A stretch of 33,709 nucleotides of DNA from an uncultured Bacteroidales bacterium. Its GTDB lineage: Bacteria; Bacteroidota; Bacteroidia; Bacteroidales; UBA3824. Each line of letters starts with the position of its first letter. Position 1 is the stretch's first letter. The stretch covers positions 5,516-39,224 of the forward strand of contig CAJOJG010000037.1 in the NCBI GenBank assembly GCA_905234655.1, read 5' to 3'. A program made the position numbers and the translations under genes. Positions 7,396-14,572 of this stretch are shown here, in pieces. The notes under the pieces were generated by a model. It saw nothing but the letters and a program-made list of their open reading frames with translations. It ran no database searches and was not told the DNA's origin.

Positions 7396-9114
7396 ATGGA
7401 AACTTCTATAGACTGGTTCTCGCTAATCTCCGGCATCGCTGGCGGCCTCGTCTTCTTCCTATACGGAATGGACGTGATGAGCAACGCGCTGAAAAGCGGA
7501 TTGGGCGACAATATCAGGCGGCTTATCACAAAGCTCAACGCCAACAACTTCACACTGATGTTCACCGGCATTATTGTGACAGTCATAACACAGTCCACCG
7601 GCGCGACGACAGTGATGCTCATGAGCTTTGTCGAAGCCGGAATCATGAAGTTCGCCGAGACTGTGGCGGTCATACTCGGCGCGTGCATCGGCTCGTCGGT
7701 CATCAGCCAGATAATAGCCTTTGACATAGCGGGATACGCAATACTGCCTGTCATCATAGGATTTCTGATGAAGTCCGCCTCCAAGAACGACACAATCCGC
7801 GACACCGGCAACGCGATATTCGGCTTCGGGCTCGTGTTCTTCGGAATGCAGTACCTCGGACGCTCCGTGTCGGTGCTTAAAGACATCCCCGAGTTCACTA
7901 ACGCAATCGCCTCCGCCGGCAATCCGCTGCTCGGGCTGCTCGTCGGAACGATAGCGACCTGCATAATGCAAAGCACGGGAATGTTTGCCGGGATATTGAT
8001 GGTCTTCGCCAAGGAAGGCCTCATCGACATCTACCAGGCATACCCGCTCGTAATCGGCTCTACATTAGGCACATGCCTGTTAATAGTCATCGCCTCCGCC
8101 GGCGCGTCCACCCAAAGCAAGCGCACCATGATGGCACACGTGCTGACTAAAGCCACCGGCGCAGTGATTTTCATGGCGATAATGCCACTGTCGGTCAAGT
8201 TCCTCGAATGGGCGACCTCGGCAATCGGCGCGTCCCCGGAGCGCACAATCGCCAATATCCACCTATTCTTCAACGTCGGCGAGGCATTCACGCTCTTGCC
8301 ATTCTGCGGCCTGTTCGTGAAAGTCATCGAAAAATGGATTAAGCAGTCACCGACCAAGCCCAAACTCCAAAAGGGCGCGTCCACCGGCCACCTCAAGTTC
8401 ATCAACATCAACTTCATCGCCGTCCCGCAGACCGCCATCGAAGCCTCCATCGCCGAGACCCGCACGCTCATAAAGTTGAGTTCAAGGATGTTCGACAAGG
8501 CGATGAGCGTTTTTGACGACTACAATCCCGACGACATCGACAAAAAGCGCAACAACCAAAAGATGCTCAAGAAACTTCAGGACAAGGAGGACAAGTTCAT
8601 GTTCCTCGAGGACGAAGTACGCGAATACCTTTTTGCGGTAAGGCGCATGGACGTCAAGGAGACCGCCACCCAACAGACCTTCGGGCTGCTGTCCGTCCTC
8701 GAAAACGCAAAACGGATTGTGGAACTCATAAAGCGCAGGCTCATACCGCTTTATGACAAACTGTGCCTGCTCGAGATAACATTCTCCATCGAGGGCAAGT
8801 CCGAAATCCAGGTGTTCACATTCCGCGTCGCGACCCACTTCAACGACATCGACAACGCGCTTGCCAACCAGGACGCAGAAAAGCTCCTCGCTATATGCGA
8901 CGACATCGAAATCACAAAGAAAAACGTCGAAAACCTGAGAATCTCCCACCTCAAACGTTTCATCAACGACGACAAAAACCACGTGGCAGTGACACACGAA
9001 GTCCACACAGAACTCATTAACGCGCTCTCGGACATCTCGATGATTCTGTCGCTCATTGTCTCAACATTCACAAAATCAATCATCGTGGCTGAAAAAAAGA
9101 TTAGCCACGACTGA
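7396..9114 (+). CDS. Na+/Pi cotransporter with C-terminal PhoU-like domain
   Basis: The 572-residue protein is an inner-membrane sodium-dependent phosphate transporter of the NptA/PNaS family. The N-terminal part (about 1-320) holds two inverted repeats of membrane segments, each with the hallmark QST motif: QSTGATTVM (66-74) and QSTGM (192-196). Residues of about 345-565 are a cytosolic helical, charged domain resembling PhoU, which in this subfamily is fused to the transporter and is thought to gate or report phosphate uptake. Substrate could be another anion, since substrates of bacterial members are poorly tested. It lies 28 bp after the PAS-receiver gene with no terminator between, so shared expression and possibly shared regulation are likely. 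Confidence 0.92.
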   Translation: METSIDWFSLISGIAGGLVFFLYGMDVMSNALKSGLGDNIRRLITKLNANNFTLMFTGIIVTVITQSTGATTVMLMSFVEAGIMKFAETVAVILGACIGSSVISQIIAFDIAGYAILPVIIGFLMKSASKNDTIRDTGNAIFGFGLVFFGMQYLGRSVSVLKDIPEFTNAIASAGNPLLGLLVGTIATCIMQSTGMFAGILMVFAKEGLIDIYQAYPLVIGSTLGTCLLIVIASAGASTQSKRTMMAHVLTKATGAVIFMAIMPLSVKFLEWATSAIGASPERTIANIHLFFNVGEAFTLLPFCGLFVKVIEKWIKQSPTKPKLQKGASTGHLKFININFIAVPQTAIEASIAETRTLIKLSSRMFDKAMSVFDDYNPDDIDKKRNNQKMLKKLQDKEDKFMFLEDEVREYLFAVRRMDVKETATQQTFGLLSVLENAKRIVELIKRRLIPLYDKLCLLEITFSIEGKSEIQVFTFRVATHFNDIDNALANQDAEKLLAICDDIEITKKNVENLRISHLKRFINDDKNHVAVTHEVHTELINALSDISMILSLIVSTFTKSIIVAEKKISHD

Positions 9115-9129
9115 TTTTTTGGGGCAAAC

Positions 9130-9163
9130 TTTGCCACGATACCAAATTTAATTCATAACTTTG
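9130..9163 (+). promoter_or_regulatory. promoter of the lipocalin-like/TIR gene set
   Basis: TTTG (9130-9133) and TAACTTTG (9156-9163) are 22 bp apart, 37 bp before ATG 9201. The -33 element is embedded in the perfect palindrome GGCAAACTTTGCC (9123-9135), which could be a repressor site or part of a weak terminator of the upstream gene. Confidence 0.65.
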
Positions 9164-9200
9164 CGCTAATAATAGTAACTAACTAAAACACACATAAAAA

Positions 9201-9641
9201 ATGAGAAAAACATTAAGGCTGCTCGCGGCAGTGGCACTGACACTCTCAATCTGCCTGTCATCATGCAGCAAATCGCCCAAAGAAATGCTTGTCGGCGAAT
9301 ATGAAGTGACATCGATATCCACCGACCAAAAAATGATTCCCGAGATTGCCGAGATATGGAACGAGACGGTGGAAACGATTAAAAAGACATCCGGGCTTAC
9401 ACTCCGTGCCGACGGCAGCGCGGAAGACACCTCAAACGGCATAACACGGAAAGGCACGTGGGAAGTATACGGCGACGAGGAAGAGAACGGAGAAGGATGG
9501 AGGCTCAAGATTACACGGGAGGACAAGTCAACCATAAACATGGAAATCCACGACCTCTCCGACAGCGGCTTCACATACATCCAGCCCGACGACGCTTCTA
9601 ACAGCACTACCGTCATTGTATATTCCAAAACTAAAAAATAA
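9201..9641 (+). CDS. lipoprotein with lipocalin-like domain
   Basis: The 146-residue protein begins with a lipoprotein signal peptide ending in LSSC; C22 would carry the lipid. The mature part looks like the small lipocalin-like (calycin) fold common in Bacteroidetes lipoproteins: an opening LVGEYEV (about 30-36), a strand LTLRADGSA in the middle, GTWEV (about 91-95), then short strands to the C-terminus. The same pattern occurs in the next two genes, so the three probably arose by duplication and act together at the membrane. Its stop is 20 bp before the next start. No ligand or partner can be read from the sequence. Confidence 0.72.
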   Translation: MRKTLRLLAAVALTLSICLSSCSKSPKEMLVGEYEVTSISTDQKMIPEIAEIWNETVETIKKTSGLTLRADGSAEDTSNGITRKGTWEVYGDEEENGEGWRLKITREDKSTINMEIHDLSDSGFTYIQPDDASNSTTVIVYSKTKK

Positions 9642-9661
9642 CCCAATCACACTGACTAAAA

Positions 9662-10684
9662 TTGGAAAAAATCTTCATTACATACTCGCCCAAAGGCGAA
9701 CAGACAGCCTCCAAAGTCCGCGAATCGCTTAAGAAAGCAGGTTTCGCGGCTACTGTCGGCGCGTCAAGAAAGGACATCGAAGACGCCAGCCCCGAAGTCT
9801 GCATCGCCGTAATCACCGACGACTCGTGCGAAGATGGCTCAATGCGCGAAAACCTCGGCACTTGCGCCAAGAACAACATAAACGTCGTGCCTTTCGTGAC
9901 CTCACAGATGCCACAGAACATGCTCACGGACTTCTTCCTCGACGAGCATGTGTGGATCGACAGCTACGAGCAGCCTATTTACACGGCGCTTGGAGACCTC
10001 ACAGACCTCTTGAAGCGCAACTACAAGGAACTCTCGAAAACCGCCACGAAAAAGAAGGACGACTTCGGCAAGAAAACCCCACAGACAAAGCCCACGTCGA
10101 AGGACACCAAGAAACCCACCACAACCGCCCAGCCCTCTGAAAAGGAAAAACTGTACAGGAACCTATTTTTCATAAGCCTGGCAGTCGTGGCAGTCATGCT
10201 GCTCATACTCGTCAACGGCGGCGTCAACCAAGTCAACCGCGAAGCGAGCAACCAACAGGCTAACTACCAGAACGCCCTCGGAAACTCAAACTTGAAAATC
10301 GAACTAAGCTCCGACCTCAAAAAGAGCGAAACTGCATTAGTCGGCCACTGGAAAATGTCTGACTACGTTGACAACCAGTTCCGAGCCACACGCGAAGACA
10401 GCATCAGCCTTCAGAACCTGGTCAACTCGCTGATAAGCCGCGCGGAACTGACTTTCAACGCCGACAAGACATTCACACGAATCGGCTTTACGGAACAGCC
10501 CGAGACCGGCGTTTGGGAATACGACCCACAGTCAAAATACCTCAAACTCCAGCCCACAAACGTCAACCAGTACGACGTCGTGCAAATAGAGGACTTGACT
10601 CCCACTAAACTGACACTCGTCGTCTCGGAGCGCATGGACAACAACCAAGTCATCACAAAAATCATCTTCACAAGAGTCAACTAA
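9662..10684 (+). CDS. TIR-like domain, transmembrane helix and lipocalin-like domain protein
   Basis: The 340-residue protein starts at TTG (9662); a stop lies in frame three codons upstream and the first ATG is about 60 codons in, so TTG is the only start that keeps the first domain. Residues 1-120 resemble a TIR domain: strand KIFITYSPKGEQTASKVRE (3-21), later SMRENL (60-65) with E63 where the TIR NADase glutamate would be, and NVVPFV (74-79). A Lys/Thr/Pro linker (121-163) leads to one membrane helix (168-186). Residues of about 226-340 form a lipocalin-like domain (LVGHW, LTFNADKTF, GVWEY), which should lie in the periplasm. It sits between two lipoproteins with the same fold. TIR assignment is moderate; whether it is an enzyme or scaffold is unknown. 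Confidence 0.68.
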   Translation: MEKIFITYSPKGEQTASKVRESLKKAGFAATVGASRKDIEDASPEVCIAVITDDSCEDGSMRENLGTCAKNNINVVPFVTSQMPQNMLTDFFLDEHVWIDSYEQPIYTALGDLTDLLKRNYKELSKTATKKKDDFGKKTPQTKPTSKDTKKPTTTAQPSEKEKLYRNLFFISLAVVAVMLLILVNGGVNQVNREASNQQANYQNALGNSNLKIELSSDLKKSETALVGHWKMSDYVDNQFRATREDSISLQNLVNSLISRAELTFNADKTFTRIGFTEQPETGVWEYDPQSKYLKLQPTNVNQYDVVQIEDLTPTKLTLVVSERMDNNQVITKIIFTRVN

Positions 10685-10696
10685 ACGAATGTCCAA

Positions 10697-11269
10697 ATGA
10701 AAAGCGCAAAACATATCACAGCCGCCTTATTCGCCGCGACCCTCGCCATGTCGTCATGCACAAGCCCGCTCGAGCAACAGCTCATGGGCTCGTGGCTGCT
10801 GAGCGACAGCCAAATCTCAAGGCTCGACTCCATCTGCAAAGTCAGGTCGGCGGAGGCCGTCGCCTCGACGAAAAAGGCCATTGAGCAGGTTCAGCACGAA
10901 TTGGACTCCACTAAGTCCAACGAGAAAAGGACCGAACTCAAAAACTTCCAAAACAAACTGAAAGCCGACATGGAGTCCTACACTCCCGAAACTTTCAAGA
11001 ACGAATACGAAGAACTCACAAAAAAGCAGATTGGCGAACTGTCCATCAACTTCCTCGCTAACAACCAAATCCAAATCCACGCATTCGACGCCGAGGAGAT
11101 ACAGACCGGGACATGGCGGGTAAGCGGCGACACGATCCACACCCTGTTCGACAACCAGCCCGCCGAAATCCTGATTGTCAAAAAAATAACGACCAGCCAA
11201 CTCGAACTATTCTCACCGGCACTTGACGAAAAATCAGTCGACCTGACACTGAAATTAGAGAAAAAATAG
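10697..11269 (+). CDS. lipoprotein with lipocalin-like domain and coiled-coil insert
   Basis: The 190-residue protein has a lipoprotein signal peptide ending in MSSC (C21). After an opening LMGSWLLSD (about 29-37), which matches the start of the lipocalin-like domain in the two preceding genes, there is a charged helical insert at about 50-115 with coiled-coil character. The domain then resumes with LSINFLANNQI, GTWRV and closing strands such as TTSQLELFSP. It follows the TIR-like gene by 12 bp and precedes the polyferredoxin gene by 27 bp, with no terminator on either side. The insert could mediate oligomerisation or contact with partners. Function unknown. Confidence 0.7.
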   Translation: MKSAKHITAALFAATLAMSSCTSPLEQQLMGSWLLSDSQISRLDSICKVRSAEAVASTKKAIEQVQHELDSTKSNEKRTELKNFQNKLKADMESYTPETFKNEYEELTKKQIGELSINFLANNQIQIHAFDAEEIQTGTWRVSGDTIHTLFDNQPAEILIVKKITTSQLELFSPALDEKSVDLTLKLEKK

Positions 11270-11296
11270 TACTTCAAACAAATCAAACAATCAATC

Positions 11297-12763
11297 ATGC
11301 TTCAAAAAATACGTATCGTCCTCGGAACTATATTCTTCGTGTGCATCACGGCGATGTTCCTCGACTTCACCGGCACGGCGCACCGTTGGCTCTCGTGGAT
11401 GGCGAAGTTGCAATTCCTGCCCGCCGTCCTCGGGCTCAACATACTCGCCATACTCATCGTACTCGCCCTGACGCTACTCTCCGGGCGCATCTATTGCTCG
11501 GTGATTTGCCCGGCGGGCGTGTATCAGGACTTGGTCTCAAAAATCGCGTCGAAAAAGAAGAAAAACCGCTTCTCATTCTCAAAAGAAAACCGAATCCTGA
11601 GATTTTCGGTATTGGGCGTGTTTGTGGTGTTGCTCTTGGTGGGGCTCAACGGCATCGCAATCCTCATCGCCCCATACAGCGCATACGGCCGCATGGTGCA
11701 AAACCTTTTGCAGCCTATATATATAGGTGTCAACAACCTTCTCGCCCGCGCCGCCGAGCATTACGAATCATACGCCTTTTATGAAGTTGACGTATGGATC
11801 AGGTCGCTGCCGGTGTTCATCGTGGCGGTCGTTACATTCATAGCCTTCACGGTACTCGCATGGCGCGGCGGCCGCACGTGGTGCAACAACGTCTGCCCCG
11901 TCGGCACTGTCCTCGGCTACGTCTCGAAATTTTCGCTCTTCAAAATCCGCATCGACGATTCCAAGTGCGTCAACTGCAAGATGTGCGAAAAAAACTGCAA
12001 ATCTTCCTGCATCGACATCAAGACACACACCATCGACCATTCGCGCTGCGTGTCGTGCATGACCTGCCTTACGAAATGCAAGAAAGACGCAATCCATTTC
12101 TCAATCGCGTCCAAGGCAAACACCACCGCCGACCAGCCCGACACCACGCTTCGCGCAATGCTCACCACTGGCGCGGTACTCGCCGCGTCGTCGGTGGCAA
12201 AAGCCCAAGAAAAACAGTTTGACGGCGGACTTGCAATCATTGAAGACAAAAAAGTCCCCGCCCGCGACATCCCCGTCAAACCCGCCGGAAGCCACAGCCT
12301 GAGGTCGTTCACCAACAGCTGCACCGGCTGCCAACTCTGTGTAGCCGCCTGTCCGAACGGCGTGTTGCGCCCTTCCACCAACCTCTCGACATTCATGCAG
12401 CCCGAAATGGGATTTGAGCGCGGCTACTGCCGTCCCGAATGTACAAGGTGCGGCGAGGTCTGCCCCGCCGGCGCAATCAACCCCATCACACGCGAACAAA
12501 AGACCTCAATCCGCGCCGGACACGCCGTGTGGATCCGTCAAAACTGCGTCCCCGTTACCGACAGCGTGGCGTGTGGCAACTGCGCCCGCCACTGTCCATC
12601 AGGCGCGATAATGATGGTGCCGCTCGAAGACAACCCGGGCCTCAAAATCCCAACGATTGACACCGAACGCTGCATCGGCTGCGGCGCGTGCGAACACCTC
12701 TGCCCCTCGCGCCCCCTGTCCGCAATATACGTGGAAGGCAACCTCGTCCACGGCGAAATGTAA
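11297..12763 (+). CDS. membrane-bound polyferredoxin, NapH-NapG-like fusion
   Basis: The 488-residue protein has about four to five membrane helices in residues 1-190 with two NapH-type cysteine pairs: IYCSVICPAG (C67, C71) and TWCNNVCPVG (C196, C200). Two 4Fe-4S sites follow (C224, C227, C230, C234 and C251, C254, C257, C261). Then comes a hydrophobic stretch ending in AKAQ (about 285-303) that looks like a signal peptide, and a second ferredoxin part with clusters around C342-352, C378-389, C426-433 and C459-469, like NapG. It probably passes electrons from the quinone pool or cytosol across the inner membrane. The Tat-type aldo/keto reductase encoded 82 bp downstream is the likely electron partner. 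The physiological substrate is not known. Confidence 0.85.
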   Translation: MLQKIRIVLGTIFFVCITAMFLDFTGTAHRWLSWMAKLQFLPAVLGLNILAILIVLALTLLSGRIYCSVICPAGVYQDLVSKIASKKKKNRFSFSKENRILRFSVLGVFVVLLLVGLNGIAILIAPYSAYGRMVQNLLQPIYIGVNNLLARAAEHYESYAFYEVDVWIRSLPVFIVAVVTFIAFTVLAWRGGRTWCNNVCPVGTVLGYVSKFSLFKIRIDDSKCVNCKMCEKNCKSSCIDIKTHTIDHSRCVSCMTCLTKCKKDAIHFSIASKANTTADQPDTTLRAMLTTGAVLAASSVAKAQEKQFDGGLAIIEDKKVPARDIPVKPAGSHSLRSFTNSCTGCQLCVAACPNGVLRPSTNLSTFMQPEMGFERGYCRPECTRCGEVCPAGAINPITREQKTSIRAGHAVWIRQNCVPVTDSVACGNCARHCPSGAIMMVPLEDNPGLKIPTIDTERCIGCGACEHLCPSRPLSAIYVEGNLVHGEM

Positions 12764-12766
12764 TCA

Positions 12767-12796
12767 ATGCATAATTCACAATGCATAATGCATAAT
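12767..12796. repeat. three copies of ATGCATAAT
   Basis: ATGCATAAT occurs at 12767-12775, 12781-12789 and 12788-12796 (the last two overlap) in the short gap between the polyferredoxin and reductase genes. Such strings recur in intergenic DNA of this phylum; I see no function. Confidence 0.7.
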
Positions 12797-12845
12797 AGCC
12801 ATCCGAAATGTTAAAATTATTTTTAATTTCTAATTAAAAAAACAC

Positions 12846-14282
12846 ATGCAACCCATCAACAGACGCGACTTCCTCGGAATAGCGGCGGCGGCTACGGCGG
12901 CAACGGCCCTCACCACCGTCGGCTGCAACAATTCCGACAACACCATATCCACCCGGGGCGGCTCTGCCTCGGCTTCGTCGGAAATCCCGACCGACAAGAT
13001 GACAATGCGCCGCAACCCCAAGACCGGCGACCAAGTGTCGGTGCTCGGCTACGGCATGATGAGGCTTCCCACCACTTCCAAAACGTCTGCCCGTGAGAGC
13101 GACGACGAAATCGACCAAGAGACCGTCAACGAACTCTGCGACTACGCCATCGCCCACGGACTCAACCTTTTCGACACGTCGCCCGCGTATTGCAAAGGTC
13201 GTTCGGAACACGCAATGGGCATCGCACTCAGCCGCCACAAGCGCAGCGAGTACTTCGTATCCACCAAACTTTCCAACTTCGGGTCGCAGACCTGGAGCCG
13301 CGAGGCGTCCATTGCGATGTACCGCAATTCGATGAAAGAACTTCAAGTGGACTACATCGACTACCTATTGCTTCACGGCATCGGCATGACCGCCTGGGAC
13401 GGCAACGGCAAGGAACTTACCGGCATGGAATCATTTGAAAACCGATACATCAACAACGGCGTCCTCGATTTCCTGATGGCCGAGCGCGAGGCCGGGCGCA
13501 TCAAAAACCTCGGCTTCTCGTACCACGGCGACATCAAGGTATTCGACTACCTACTCTCGCAGCACGACAAACACCACTGGGACTTCGCCCTCATACAGAT
13601 GAACTACGTCGATTGGAAGTGGGCAAACCAAGTGAACCCCCGCAACACCAACGCCGAATACCTCTACGCCGAACTTTGGGAAAAACGCCAAATCCCCGTT
13701 TTCGTGATGGAACCATTACTCGGCGGCCGCCTTGCACGACTTCCACAACACCCCACCGAAATGCTCAAAGCCAAACGCCCCGAAAGTAGCATCGCCTCGT
13801 GGTCGTTCCGCTGGATAGCGTCGCATCCGGGCGTGTTGTCGATTCTTTCAGGCATGACCTACATGGAACACCTGCAAGACAACCTTCGCTCGCTCTGTCC
13901 GCTCGACCCCTTGACCGACGACGACTTCACATTCATGCAGCACGTCGCCGACGAGTTTGTAAAATTCCCGCTCGTCCCCTGCACCGGCTGCCAATATTGC
14001 ATGCCATGTCCCTACGGCATCGACATCCCGACGGCGTTCTCTCACTACAACCGTTGCGTCAACGAAGGCAACATCGCCGTATCCCGCATGGACGCCAACT
14101 TCTTTGAGGCCCGCCAACGTTTCCTCATCGGCTACGACCGCCTTGTAGAGCGCAAACGCCAAGCCGCCCACTGCATCGGCTGCGGACAGTGCAAGCCCCA
14201 CTGCCCCCAAAACATCGACATCCCAGCCCGCCTCAACGACATCAACGACTACATGGAAAAGTTGAAACAATGGACGCTGTAA
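12846..14282 (+). CDS. Tat-exported aldo/keto reductase with C-terminal 4Fe-4S domain
   Basis: The 478-residue protein starts with a twin-arginine signal (NRRDFLGIAAAATAATALTTVGC); C27 may also be a lipid site, although the -3 residue is Thr rather than Leu. Residues of about 60-350 are an aldo/keto reductase barrel with the catalytic tetrad D110 (LFDTS), Y115 (PAYCKG), K141 (STKLS) and H177 (LLHG). A ferredoxin tail has CTGCQYCMPC (C379, C382, C385, C388) and CIGCGQCKPHC (C443, C446, C449, C453). Folding with iron-sulfur clusters before export explains the Tat signal. It probably receives electrons from the neighbouring membrane polyferredoxin. The substrate is unknown. No promoter is evident in the preceding 82 bp, so the two genes are likely cotranscribed. 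Confidence 0.9.
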   Translation: MQPINRRDFLGIAAAATAATALTTVGCNNSDNTISTRGGSASASSEIPTDKMTMRRNPKTGDQVSVLGYGMMRLPTTSKTSARESDDEIDQETVNELCDYAIAHGLNLFDTSPAYCKGRSEHAMGIALSRHKRSEYFVSTKLSNFGSQTWSREASIAMYRNSMKELQVDYIDYLLLHGIGMTAWDGNGKELTGMESFENRYINNGVLDFLMAEREAGRIKNLGFSYHGDIKVFDYLLSQHDKHHWDFALIQMNYVDWKWANQVNPRNTNAEYLYAELWEKRQIPVFVMEPLLGGRLARLPQHPTEMLKAKRPESSIASWSFRWIASHPGVLSILSGMTYMEHLQDNLRSLCPLDPLTDDDFTFMQHVADEFVKFPLVPCTGCQYCMPCPYGIDIPTAFSHYNRCVNEGNIAVSRMDANFFEARQRFLIGYDRLVERKRQAAHCIGCGQCKPHCPQNIDIPARLNDINDYMEKLKQWTL

Positions 14283-14408
14283 ATATCTGACAGACAACAA
14301 ATCGGAAGTTCAGACACAACGCCGACGGTCGCGACTCTCTACCGCCTCGCCTCTGCAATGGGAATGGCGGTAGAACTTAGACCAATCGAATCCAACATCA
14401 ACTACTAA
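14283..14408 (+). pseudogene. C-terminal relic of an XRE-type helix-turn-helix protein
   Basis: Directly after the TAA of the reductase, and in the same frame, 41 codons read as the end of an XRE/HigA-like domain: RQQIGSSDTTPTVATLYRLA, then SAMGMAVELRPIES, ending in a stop at 14406-14408. Antitoxin-type repressors typically end with a PTlaTL-RiA-ALG pattern followed by a short beta strand. The N-terminal half of the domain is missing and no toxin gene is adjacent, so it appears to be left over from a deletion that fused the reductase end to an old toxin-antitoxin locus. It has no start codon of its own at the expected position. Confidence 0.55.
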
Positions 14409-14411
14409 AAC

Positions 14412-14454
14412 CAAACGGTGCAAATCCCCCAAAAAAATTTGCAACGTTTGTTTT
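14412..14454 (+). terminator. hairpin terminator after the reductase/HTH relic
   Basis: CAAACGGTGCAAAT (14412-14425) pairs with ATTTGCAACGTTTG (14437-14450) with one mismatch, an 11-nt loop and TTTT after it. It is nearly symmetric and probably ends the transcript of the redox genes. Confidence 0.65.
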
Positions 14455-14508
14455 AGTGCTTTAACAATTATTAACATCAAAAATTACAATATCGACAAAA
14501 AAAATTAC

Positions 14509-14516
14509 AACCTTTG
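14509..14516 (+). promoter_or_regulatory. possible -7 box for the B-repeat lipoprotein operon
   Basis: AACCTTTG differs from TAnnTTTG at the first base and is 56 bp before ATG 14573, in an A/T-rich region free of other signals. No clear -33 element. Confidence 0.35.
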
Positions 14517-14572
14517 AAAAAAATTCAAACAGAATACAGAGAAATTTATTAACTAAAACAAATCATGGAAAA

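Noticed and set aside
12767..12796. ATGCATAAT repeats as a CRISPR or origin
   Set aside because: Only three short copies, two overlapping, without spacers of constant length or DnaA-box pattern.
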